A DNA stretch of 9,549 nt from Agrobacterium fabrum. GTDB lineage: Bacteria; Pseudomonadota; Alphaproteobacteria; Rhizobiales; Rhizobiaceae. Position 1 is the first letter of the stretch. Each line of letters opens with the position of its first letter. The notes under the pieces were generated by a model. That model ran no database searches. It had not been told where the DNA came from and saw only the letters and a list, made by a program, of their open reading frames with translations. The DNA lies in the NCBI GenBank assembly GCA_003241215.1, contig QFOL01000149.1:1-9549 (forward strand). The letters run 5' to 3'. The position numbers and the translations under genes are program-made. This document shows positions 1 to 6,663 of this stretch, one piece after another.

Positions 1-369
1 GAGCGCATGACGCAGACGGAAACCGTTGCTTTCTTTGACCTTTCTCACAAGATCGAAGTTGCAAAGTCCTTTGGACTATCTTCAAAGGCGCTTGAGACGC
101 AGTATCATTTCCTGCTATCGACGCCCCTGCTTCTGGTTGCGATGACCTTGATCGCCGCGACCGTTTCATTAAAGTTCAGCCGCTTCGCCCAGTCGCGCTC
201 CGTGATTCTGGGTGGAATCGTTTCCGGCTTCGTGCTTTATGTAGTAACCGTGCTCGTAAGGGCATTCGGGAGTGGTGGTGTTGTCCCTCCCACCGTCGCG
301 GTCTGGGTTCCAGTCATCGTGGCGTTGGCTTTGGGGGCAACCATTCTGCTTCATCAGGAGGACGGCTAA
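1..369 (+). CDS. lptG: LPS export ABC transporter permease LptG, C-terminal fragment
   Basis: This is the last ~122 codons of an inner-membrane permease; the reading frame is open at the left edge, so the gene starts outside the window. LptG with LptF and the ATPase LptB forms the LptB2FG transporter that pulls lipopolysaccharide out of the inner membrane and passes it to LptC, LptA and LptD. The fragment has a soluble stretch, then three hydrophobic segments: around LLSTPLLLVAMTLIAA, VILGGIVSGFVLYVVTVLV and VWVPVIVALALGATILL. This fits the end of the YjgP/YjgQ family after its periplasmic domain. A whole LptG has about 360 residues, so roughly a third is visible. The stop TAA (367-369) abuts the GTG start of lptD, as expected for co-translated Lpt genes. 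Assignment rests on the membrane topology, the sequence flavour and the lptD neighbour. Confidence 0.85.
   Translation, partial: ERMTQTETVAFFDLSHKIEVAKSFGLSSKALETQYHFLLSTPLLLVAMTLIAATVSLKFSRFAQSRSVILGGIVSGFVLYVVTVLVRAFGSGGVVPPTVAVWVPVIVALALGATILLHQEDG
356..361 (+). promoter_or_regulatory. Ribosome binding site of lptD
   Basis: A perfect AGGAGG lies inside the last codons of lptG, 8 bases before the GTG at 370. It decides the lptD start: the alternative GTG at 425, in the frame of the LptD body, has no comparable site. It is therefore the main evidence that translation begins in a different frame from the body of the protein. Confidence 0.8.
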
Positions 370-2734
370 GTGGCGGTAATTGACCGCGGGAATATCAGGC
401 GGCTTTGGACGGCCCTTCTGACAGGTGCCGCTGTGTGCGCGTATTTGGCATCCAGCCCGGTCGCTTTCGGCCAGGATGGTTTGCTTGCGTCGGCAAGCCA
501 AGACGATTCGAAACTCCTGCTCCTACAATCGCGATGCCCAGCGCGTTATCGCAAAGGGCGTGGTTCGCATGAAATATTCGGGCTACCGCATGGTGGCCCA
601 GCAAGTGGAATATAACCAGCAGAGCGGCCGCGTGATTGCCCATGGCAATATCGAGCTGATCGAGCCGGGCGGCAACAAGATCTATGCCGACGAGATGGAC
701 GTGACCGATGACTTCGGTCAGGGCTTCGTCAATGCGCTGCGCGTCGAGACCACGGATAATACCCGTATTGCCGGCGAAAGCGCCGAGCGCCTCGAAGGCG
801 ACCTGATGGTCCTCAACAACGGCGTCTACACCGCGTGTCTGCCCTGCGCCGCAAAACCGGAAAAGGCGCCGCTGTGGCAGGTCAAGGCCGAGCGTGTCAT
901 TCAGGACGGCAAGACCCATACGGTGCGGCTGGAAAAGGCCCGCCTGCAGCTTTTCGGCCATTCGATCGCCTATCTGCCGTTCCTCACGGTTCCGGACAAC
1001 ACGGTAAAGCGCAAATCGGGCTTCCTGTTCCCGCAGATGAGCATTACCGACAATCTCGGTTTCGGCATCGGCGTCCCCTATTTCCAGGTTCTATCCGACA
1101 CTTCGGACGTGACCGTCACGCCGACCTATTACACGACGCAGGGTCTGCTGCTGCAGGCGGAACTGCGCCAGCGCTTCGAAACCGGCATGCATACGGTCAC
1201 GATCGCAGGCATCAGCCAGCAGAAGTCCGAAACCTTCACGGCCGGAACCAGCGACGCCCTCAATGACAATCGCGGCATGATCGCCAGCAAGGGTGATTTC
1301 TCGATCAACCCGCGCTGGGCGTTCGGCTGGGACGCCATGGTCCAGACCGACAATAACTTTTCGCGCACCTATGGGCTGAAGGGTTACAGGAATGACGTCC
1401 AGACCAACCAGATATACCTGTCGGGCGCGAGCGCGCGTAACAGCTTCGACGCCCGCGGTTATTATTTCAACGTTCAGGATACGGACAATACCGAAGCCAA
1501 GGAACGCAAGCAGGCAATCGTCCACCCGGTTGTCGACTACCGTTATTTCGTGCCGGATCCGGTTTATGGCGGCGAACTTTCGCTGACCACCAACCTGACG
1601 AGCATCACGCGCCTGCGGCAGGATGCTTACGCGCTCGGCGGTTATCCGCGTTTCAGCGGACTTGAGGGCGACTATACGCGCCTTTCCACCGAAGCCGAGT
1701 GGAAGCGCACCTTCACGATGGACAGCGGCCTGCAGATCACACCGATCCTTGCCGCACGCGGCGATGCGCTCTGGACGGATATGTCTCCGGCGGCCTTCAC
1801 TTCTGGCGGCACCTCCTATGCCTATGAGGGCATGATGCATGACGGCGCGGCTTTCCGCGGCATGGTCACCGGCGGTCTGGAAGTGCGTTATCCCTGGTTG
1901 TTCACGGCGCTCAACAGCAGCCACGTGATCGAGCCCATTGCACAGATTTTCGTGCGTCCGAACGAACAATATGCCGGCCGTCTTCCGAACGAGGACGCTC
2001 AGGCATTCGTCTTCGACGCGACCAACCTGTTTGAACGCGACAAATTCTCCGGTTTCGACCGGATCGAAGGCGGCACGCGCGCCAATATCGGCTTCCGCTA
2101 TAATGGCACGTTCGACAATGGCTACGGTGTTCGCGCCATTGCCGGCCAGTCCTTCCATCTGGCGGGCGACAATTCCTTCGCCTCCTACGATCTTGTCAAT
2201 GCCGGCGCCAATTCGGGGCTTGAATCCGACCGTTCGGATTATGTCGCCATGGCCGCCTTCGATGCGCCGATCGGCCTTTCGCTGTCATCGAGCCTGCGTC
2301 TCGACAAGGACGATTTCGACATCAACCGGTCGGAGACGGGCATCAGCTATTCGGACCGCCGCCTTACCGGCAAGCTCAGCTATACACAGGTCAAGGCGCA
2401 GCCGAAATATGGCTATAATGAAGACCGCGATATCATCCAGGCGTCCGGTACGCTGCGCATGGATGACAACTGGTCGCTGTTCGGTTCGATCAATTACGAC
2501 CTGAACGGAAAATTTGCGGCCGAACGCCGTATCGGCATTGCCTATCAGGATGAGTGCACGATCCTGACGGTCAGCTATTCCGACGAAGGCAATATCAATT
2601 CCAGTCGCCAGGCCGCCAATGACTGGTCGATCAATGCCCGCCTGGCCTTCCGAACGCTCGGCGATATCAGTGTCGGCTCAGCCAATGAGGACTGGAACGA
2701 CATGGATATCGGCTGGAAGCCGAATAATTACTGA
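370..2734 (+). CDS. lptD: LPS-assembly outer membrane protein LptD, with an apparent frameshift near 523
   Basis: LptD is the outer-membrane beta-barrel which, with the lipoprotein LptE, inserts lipopolysaccharide into the outer leaflet. Translation should start at GTG 370, directly after the lptG stop and 8 bases after AGGAGG. The first ~50 codons give a basic start, a hydrophobic core (LLTGAAVCAYLASSPVAFG) and a mature start at QDGLLASASQDDSKLLL: a clear Sec signal. That frame then loses LptD similarity and stops at 613-615. The LptD body resumes in the next frame at about 524 (YNRDAQRVIAKG) and runs intact to TGA 2732-2734. It shows an OstA/LptA-like N-terminal domain (VEYNQQSGRVIAHGNIEL), the cysteine pair TACLPC, a long barrel and a late cysteine in YQDECTIL. 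Total span is ~788 codons, normal for rhizobial LptD. A frame-2 ORF from GTG 425 would give 769 residues but begins with nonsense sequence and lacks a signal peptide. Either lptD is broken here or the sequence has an error. Confidence 0.9.
511..529 (+). other. Frameshift junction in lptD
   Basis: Here the signal-peptide frame (codons for KLLL at 511-522) meets the LptD-body frame (codons for YNRD from 524), with one odd base between them. Rhizobial LptD proteins, as I recall them, read roughly KLLL, about six residues including ANELV or ADELV, then YNRD. The simplest event is therefore loss of about 17 bases, which shifts the frame and removes those residues. A single-base insertion would repair the frame but not explain the missing residues. 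The site contains the tandem CTCCT-G-CTCCT (514-524), which could favour slippage or deletion. Confidence 0.7.
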
Positions 2735-2738
2735 GTTT

Positions 2739-2774
2739 AAAGGCAGGCCGCACAACATCGTGGCCTGCCTTTTT
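2739..2774 (+). terminator. Rho-independent terminator after lptD
   Basis: The arm GGCAGGCC (2742-2749) pairs perfectly with GGCCTGCC (2762-2769) across a 12-base loop. A run of five T follows (2770-2774), and AAA before the stem can pair with the first Ts. It starts 4 bases after the lptD stop, so it ends the lpt transcript and separates it from surA. Confidence 0.88.
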
Positions 2775-2872
2775 GCAATCCCCCCAGTAAAAGTCACGGT
2801 TTTGCCGCAACAACGCGCCAGTGTCGGCTCGGCACAAGACCGTATCGGGGCTTCTTTCAACAAACCCACACA

Positions 2873-2902
2873 TTGCCGTTTTGCGGATCGCGATGATATA
2901 TA
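2873..2902 (+). promoter_or_regulatory. Possible promoter of surA-pdxA-rsmA
   Basis: TTGCCG (2873-2878) is a fair -35 box, and TATATA (2897-2902) a fair -10 box 18 bases further on; GATATA at 2895 would give a spacer of 16. It is the most AT-rich spot in the gap and would give a leader of about 125 bases. It is placed downstream of a strong terminator, where a new promoter is needed. The match is only partial. Confidence 0.35.
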
Positions 2903-2990
2903 CGTGGAAAATTCGCGGTGCGGATGCACAGATGCAGGTCTGAAATAACGGGGAATGGATCAATCCCCATCGTCAGACAGAACAGATTGG

Positions 2991-3016
2991 CGGGACAGGA
3001 AACGGAAACCTGCCCG
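2991..3016 (+). repeat. Hairpin in the surA leader just before the ribosome binding site
   Basis: CGGGACAGG (2991-2999) pairs with CCTGCCCG (3009-3016), with one bulged A and a 9-base A-rich loop. It ends 6 bases before the GGGAG ribosome binding site. No T run follows, so it is not a classical terminator; it may stabilise the messenger or affect initiation. A second, weaker inverted repeat (GGGGA at 2950-2954 with TCCCC at 2964-2968) lies upstream. Confidence 0.4.
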
Positions 3017-3033
3017 ACGAAAGGGAGAAGGAC

Positions 3034-3981
3034 ATGATGAATTTCGGAAAGTCGGCTTTGCGTGGCGCTGCTTTCGCCTTTGCGATATTCGCCGTCCCCA
3101 TGGCCGCAGTGCCCTATGCCGGCCAGGCCTTCGCCGAAAGCGCGGTCAAGATCGTCGTCAACAAGACCCCCATCACCAATGACGATATCGCCAAGCGCGT
3201 CGCTTTCCTGAAGCTGCAGCGCCAGTCCGGCAATCTCAATGAAAAGGCACGCGAGCAGCTCATCGATGAGGCGCTGAAGCGCGAGGAAATCGGCCGCGTT
3301 AAGATGTCGGTCAGCACCGACGATGTCGATGCGGCCTTCGCGCGTTTTGCCAGCAACAACAAGATGACCCCGCAGCAATTGACGCAGGTGCTTTCGCAGG
3401 CAGGTGTCGGAGCCGACCATTTCAAGGCCTTCATCGCCGTTCAGATGAGCTGGCCGCGCCTTGTCAACGCCCGTTATGGCGCACGCGGCAAGATGTCGAC
3501 GCAGGACCTCGTTACCCGCCTGAAGGAACGCGGCGACAAGCCCGTCACCACCGAATATTTCCTGCAGCAGGTCATCTTCGTCATCCCGGAATCGAAACGC
3601 AACGCCATTACCGGCAAGCGCAAGGCCGAGGCTGAAGCCTCGCGCAAGCGTTACCCCGGCTGCGACCAGGCCATGAGCTTCGCCGCGACCATGCGTGATG
3701 TGGCGATCAAGGACCTTGGCCGCATTCTGGCGCCGGAGCTGCCGGAAGACTGGAAGGCGCTGGTGGAGAAGACCAAGGAAGGCGGCACCACCGGCACCCG
3801 CGTCACTGAAAAGGGCGTCGAATATCTGGCCATCTGCAAGCAGCGTCAGGTCTCTGACGACTATGCGGCGGAAATGGTGTTCAAGTCCGAGGACCTGATG
3901 AAGGCCAAGGACGGCGAAAACCCCAACGAAAAGAAATATATGGACGAGCTGCGCAAGAAGGCGCAGATCGTCAACACCTGA
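3034..3981 (+). CDS. surA: SurA-type periplasmic chaperone (SurA N-terminal domain protein)
   Basis: The 315-residue protein has a clear Sec signal (residues 1-34, cleaved about AFA/ES) and acts in the periplasm. The mature start, VKIVVNKTPITNDDIAKRV, is the typical opening of SurA-type proteins. The helical chaperone region spans about 37-165 and includes REQLIDEALKREE. About 172-275 (TTEYFLQQVIFVIP to YLAICKQRQ) is laid out like one parvulin domain, but I could not place the usual active-site residues, so isomerase activity is doubtful. E. coli SurA has ~428 residues and two parvulin domains, so this is the shorter alphaproteobacterial form. SurA escorts barrel proteins, including LptD, to the BAM complex, which fits its position after lptD. 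ATG 3034 follows GGGAG by 6 bases; a second ATG at 3037 is also possible. Only two cysteines occur, C210 and C268. Confidence 0.85.
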   Translation: MMNFGKSALRGAAFAFAIFAVPMAAVPYAGQAFAESAVKIVVNKTPITNDDIAKRVAFLKLQRQSGNLNEKAREQLIDEALKREEIGRVKMSVSTDDVDAAFARFASNNKMTPQQLTQVLSQAGVGADHFKAFIAVQMSWPRLVNARYGARGKMSTQDLVTRLKERGDKPVTTEYFLQQVIFVIPESKRNAITGKRKAEAEASRKRYPGCDQAMSFAATMRDVAIKDLGRILAPELPEDWKALVEKTKEGGTTGTRVTEKGVEYLAICKQRQVSDDYAAEMVFKSEDLMKAKDGENPNEKKYMDELRKKAQIVNT

Positions 3982-4007
3982 TATTGATATAAGAGCCGGG
4001 TCTTTCC

Positions 4008-5030
4008 GTGACATATGCATCCCTGCCGCTTGCCCTGACACAGGGAGATCCAGCCGGTATCGGCCCTGACATCGCCATCGCCGCCTGGGCAAAGCGCCGG
4101 GAGAACGGCGTGCCGCCCTTCATCTTCATCGGTGACCCCGATGTGGTGGCGAGCCGTGCGGCGCTGATCGGCATTCCCGTCAATATCGAGACCTGCGATG
4201 CGGAAAGCGCCGTCGGCCTGTTCGAACAGGCTTTTCCCATCCTCTCCCTTCCCGTCGGCTTCGAAGTACAGGCGGGTCAGCCGCATGTCGGAGCGGCGCA
4301 CGCGACGATCAAGGCCATCGAGACCGCCGTTTCCCTGACGGTCGAGGGCAAGGTTGCGGCCGTTGTCACCAACCCGATTGCGAAATCGGTGCTATACGAG
4401 GCAGGTTTCGGCTTCCCCGGTCATACGGAATTTCTCGCCGATCTCGCCCTGCGCCAGACCGGCGAGCAAGTCATCCCGGTGATGATGATTGCCGGCCCCA
4501 AGGTCCGTGTCGTCCCGGTGACGATCCATATCCCCGTGAAAGACGTGCCGGCCGCCCTCACCGAAGAGCTGATCGTCACGACCTGCCGGATCATCGATGC
4601 CGATCTCCGGCGAAAATTCGGCATCGAGGCGCCACGTCTGGCGGTTGCCGGCCTCAACCCGCATGCGGGTGAAGATGGCGCACTCGGTACCGAGGATCGC
4701 GATATCGTTCACCCCGCGACCATACGGTTGCGGAAGGACGGGATCGATGCCTTCGGCCCCCTGCCCGCCGACACCATGTTCCACGATGCCGCCCGCAAGC
4801 GTTATGACGTGGCGGTGTGCATGTATCACGATCAGGCGCTGATCCCGGCCAAGGCGCTCGGCTTCGACGATTCCGTCAATGTCACGCTCGGCCTGCCCTT
4901 CATTCGCACCTCGCCCGACCACGGCACAGCCTTCGGCATTGCCGGCCAGGGCATCGCCAATGAGGCGAGCCTTGTGGCCGCGCTGAAGATGGCGGCGGAA
5001 ATTTCCCTTCGCAGCCGGGTCGACGCATAA
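4008..5030 (+). CDS. pdxA: 4-hydroxythreonine-4-phosphate dehydrogenase PdxA
   Basis: PdxA oxidises 4-phosphohydroxy-L-threonine with NAD; the product decarboxylates to 3-amino-1-hydroxyacetone phosphate, which PdxJ uses to make pyridoxine 5'-phosphate. It is a cytoplasmic metal-dependent homodimer. The 340 residues are full length. Hallmarks are [11 protein letters not shown] (11-21), TNPIAK (121-126), GHTEFLADL (138-146) and [16 protein letters not shown] (298-313). The three expected metal-binding histidines are H174 (VTIH), H219 (NPHAGEDG) and H274 (MYHDQ). The start is GTG 4008: an in-frame stop at 3990 excludes any earlier start, and the family motif begins 11 residues in. No strong ribosome binding site is visible. 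The gene lies 26 bases after surA and its stop overlaps the rsmA start, so it probably belongs to one transcript with both. Confidence 0.96.
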   Translation: MTYASLPLALTQGDPAGIGPDIAIAAWAKRRENGVPPFIFIGDPDVVASRAALIGIPVNIETCDAESAVGLFEQAFPILSLPVGFEVQAGQPHVGAAHATIKAIETAVSLTVEGKVAAVVTNPIAKSVLYEAGFGFPGHTEFLADLALRQTGEQVIPVMMIAGPKVRVVPVTIHIPVKDVPAALTEELIVTTCRIIDADLRRKFGIEAPRLAVAGLNPHAGEDGALGTEDRDIVHPATIRLRKDGIDAFGPLPADTMFHDAARKRYDVAVCMYHDQALIPAKALGFDDSVNVTLGLPFIRTSPDHGTAFGIAGQGIANEASLVAALKMAAEISLRSRVDA

Positions 5031-5860
5031 TGGCCGCTATCGACGGACTGCCGCCGCTGCGCGATGTTATCCAGCGCCACGGGCTCGACGCAAAAAAATC
5101 GCTCGGCCAGAACTTCCTGTTCGACCTCAACCTCACCCAAAAGATCGCCAGAACGGCAGGGCCGCTGGACGGCGTGACGGTGATCGAGGTCGGCCCCGGC
5201 CCCGGCGGCCTCACCCGCGCCATTCTTTCGCTGGGTGCTAAAAAGGTCATCGCCGTCGAACGTGACAGCCGCTGCCTGCCGGTGCTGGCGGAAATCGAAG
5301 CGCATTATCCCGGACGGCTCGAAGTCATCGAAGGCGACGCCCTCAAGACCGATTTCGAGGCTCTGGTTCCCGCCGGTGAGCCGGTGCGTATCATCGCCAA
5401 CCTGCCCTACAATGTCGGCACGCAATTGCTGGTCAACTGGCTGCTGCCGAAACGGTGGCCGCCCTTCTGGCTCTCCATGACGCTGATGTTCCAGAAGGAA
5501 GTCGGCCAGCGCATCGTGGCGGAAGAAGGCGACAACCACTATGGCCGCCTCGGCGTTCTCGCCGGCTGGCGCACCGTGTCGGAAATGGCCTTCGACGTCC
5601 CACCGCAGGCTTTCAGCCCGCCGCCCAAAGTGACCTCCACGGTCGTGCATCTGCTACCGAAGGACAAGCCGCTGCCCTGCGATGTCGCCAAGCTTGAAAA
5701 GGTCACGGAAGCGGCCTTCGGCCAGCGCCGCAAGATGCTGCGCCAGAGCGTGAAAAGCCTTGGCGGCGAAACACTGCTGGAAAGAGCCGGTATCGATCCG
5801 ACACGCCGCGCGGAAACGCTATCGGTGGAGGAATTCGTGACATTGGCGAACGCACTGTGA
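5030..5860 (+). CDS. rsmA: 16S rRNA (adenine(1518)-N(6)/adenine(1519)-N(6))-dimethyltransferase RsmA (KsgA)
   Basis: RsmA uses S-adenosylmethionine to dimethylate the two adjacent adenines in the 3'-terminal hairpin of 16S rRNA, a late checkpoint in 30S assembly; its loss gives kasugamycin resistance. The 276 residues are the usual length. Visible are KKSLGQNFL (22-30), SAM-binding motif [13 protein letters not shown] (51-62), an acidic residue after the second strand (AVERD, E77), EGDAL (101-105), the catalytic NLPY (124-127), FQKEVGQRI (154-162), AFSPPPKV (194-201) and the C-terminal [11 protein letters not shown] (230-240). The ATG overlaps the pdxA stop by one base (TAATG), a standard coupling arrangement. 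The gene ends 19 bases from the convergent vapC. Confidence 0.97.
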   Translation: MAAIDGLPPLRDVIQRHGLDAKKSLGQNFLFDLNLTQKIARTAGPLDGVTVIEVGPGPGGLTRAILSLGAKKVIAVERDSRCLPVLAEIEAHYPGRLEVIEGDALKTDFEALVPAGEPVRIIANLPYNVGTQLLVNWLLPKRWPPFWLSMTLMFQKEVGQRIVAEEGDNHYGRLGVLAGWRTVSEMAFDVPPQAFSPPPKVTSTVVHLLPKDKPLPCDVAKLEKVTEAAFGQRRKMLRQSVKSLGGETLLERAGIDPTRRAETLSVEEFVTLANAL

Positions 5861-5879
5861 TAAATACGGGGCTCTGAAA

Positions 5880-6278
5880 CTATACCCAGTTTTCCGCTCG
5901 AAGCCCCGGCATGCGGATGAACTCACGCATATTGTTGGTCACGACGATCAGACCCTCACTGCGGGCATGGCCGCCGATCTGCATATCGTGAACACCACAG
6001 GGGGTTCCTGCCCGCGCAAGTTCGGCCCTGATCTGCCCGTAATGCGCAGCGCCTTTATTGGCGAAAGGCAGAACCTCCAAACGTGCAGCGAAATTCTCGA
6101 TGGCGCTCAGATTTTCCTGACGCCGGGCAGATTTCTCGGCACCATAATAGAGTTCGCCAAGCGTGATACTCGAAATACAGAGCTGATCGGCTAAACTATT
6201 GAACTTTTCCCGCAGATCAGGGGGATAAGTCTTCATCACATAGATGCATATATTCGTGTCGAGCATATATGTGAGCAT
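5880..6278 (-). CDS. vapC: VapC-type PIN-domain ribonuclease toxin
   Basis: This is the toxin of a type II toxin-antitoxin pair. The 132 residues fill one PIN domain. The acidic metal-binding residues are present: D7 in YMLDTNICIY, E42 in TLGELYYGAEKS and D98 in GVHDMQIGGHARS, followed by the family signature VTNNMREF (113-120) and the ending PGLRAENWV. The pattern closely matches the Shigella/Salmonella VapC (MvpT) group, which cleaves initiator tRNA in the anticodon loop; the same target here is an inference. Compared with the remembered GPFDQMIAGHARS, the third motif reads GVHDMQIGGHARS, but its aspartate is kept, so the enzyme is probably active. The start overlaps the vapB stop by one base (TGATG), giving translational coupling. 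It is complete, with no frameshift seen. Confidence 0.93.
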   Translation of the reverse strand: MLTYMLDTNICIYVMKTYPPDLREKFNSLADQLCISSITLGELYYGAEKSARRQENLSAIENFAARLEVLPFANKGAAHYGQIRAELARAGTPCGVHDMQIGGHARSEGLIVVTNNMREFIRMPGLRAENWV

Positions 6279-6511
6279 CAGAAGGGCTCGCGCTCATCCA
6301 ATGCAGGCTCTTCGCGAACGGAAAGAAAATCATCCGTTGCACGTGGGCCGGTCAAAAAGAGGTCGTCCCAACGCTTTCCATGTGGCACGATAATACGCGT
6401 GAGACCCACTTTCAGAACATCGACCTTATGCACATCGTCGGGAAAAGCCACCGTCTTTGGCAGCCTGACGGCCTGACTGCGATTACTTGTGAAAACTGTA
6501 GACGTAGCCAT
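6278..6511 (-). CDS. vapB: VapB-type antitoxin
   Basis: The 77-residue antitoxin should bind and block VapC and repress its own operon. The N-terminal half (residues 5-45) is a SpoVT/AbrB swapped-hairpin DNA-binding domain with the signature FTSNRSQAVRLPK. The C-terminal tail (about 48-77, ending REEPALDEREPF) is the toxin-wrapping segment and closely resembles the tail of Shigella VapB/MvpA as I recall it. It starts at ATG 6511-6509, 13 bases downstream of the palindromic operator at 6525-6545; a weak GAGG may serve as ribosome binding site. Sampled GC is lower than in the flanking housekeeping genes, consistent with acquisition by transfer. Confidence 0.92.
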   Translation of the reverse strand: MATSTVFTSNRSQAVRLPKTVAFPDDVHKVDVLKVGLTRIIVPHGKRWDDLFLTGPRATDDFLSVREEPALDEREPF

Positions 6512-6524
6512 TTAGAGAAGCCTC

Positions 6525-6545
6525 GTATATCCCAGCGGGATATAC
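6525..6545 (-). promoter_or_regulatory. Palindromic operator of vapBC
   Basis: GTATATCCC (6525-6533) and GGGATATAC (6537-6545) form a perfect 9-base inverted repeat around the centre AGC. It lies immediately upstream of vapB and touches the predicted -10 box, the expected position for the autoregulatory site bound by a VapB-VapC complex. Its place and symmetry make this the best-supported regulatory site in the window, though binding is inferred. Confidence 0.75.
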
Positions 6546-6571
6546 ATAACATCCGTTCAATATGATTTCAA
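6543..6571 (-). promoter_or_regulatory. Probable vapBC promoter
   Basis: On the minus strand, TTGAAA (6571-6566) is a good -35 box, and TATGTA (6548-6543) follows after 17 bases as a weak -10 box. The -10 overlaps the edge of the inverted-repeat operator, so bound VapBC would block RNA polymerase. Confidence 0.45.
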
Positions 6572-6663
6572 GATTTTGGCCGGATGGTCGGTGACCAGAG
6601 TTCGGACATCTTGGATACGGCGACGGTCCAGCTCAAGTCAAAATGCTGGTCGCGGGTTCCATG
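6546..6663. other. Spacer between gmk and the vapBC operator
   Basis: These 118 non-coding bases hold the vapBC -35 region at the left. The rest has a short weak inverted repeat (TGGTC/GACCA near 6585-6597) but no GC-rich hairpin with a T run, so gmk transcripts might read into vapBC. No gene was recognised. The stretch may include scar sequence from vapBC insertion, but no direct repeats or attachment sites could be picked out. Confidence 0.4.

Larger units (their letters stand above)
2735..3033 (+). other. Intergenic region between lptD and surA
   Basis: This 299-base non-coding stretch holds the lptD terminator at its left end, a possible sigma70-type promoter near 2873-2902, and two small hairpins in the putative surA leader (2950-2968 and 2991-3016). 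The short ORFs crossing it in several frames show no recognisable protein features and are taken as chance. No RNA gene was recognised. Confidence 0.6.

Noticed and set aside
1091..2158. 355-codon open frame on the minus strand over lptD
   Set aside because: Antisense to the conserved barrel region, with composition typical of shadow frames and no known motif.
425..2734. Taking lptD as a normal gene starting at GTG 425
   Set aside because: There is no ribosome binding site, no signal peptide, and the first ~33 residues are unlike LptD, while 370 has all of these in the other frame.
2776..2950. Possible small RNA or small protein gene in the lptD-surA gap
   Set aside because: The short frames there lack ribosome binding sites and recognisable content, and no terminator or conserved RNA fold follows the candidate promoter before surA.
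2857..4092. 411-codon open frame on the minus strand over surA
   Set aside because: It is antisense to a clearly coding gene in GC-rich sequence and its product has no recognisable domain; a shadow frame.
6585..6597. TGGTC/GACCA inverted repeat as a gmk terminator
   Set aside because: Only five pairs with a three-base loop and no T run on the minus strand.
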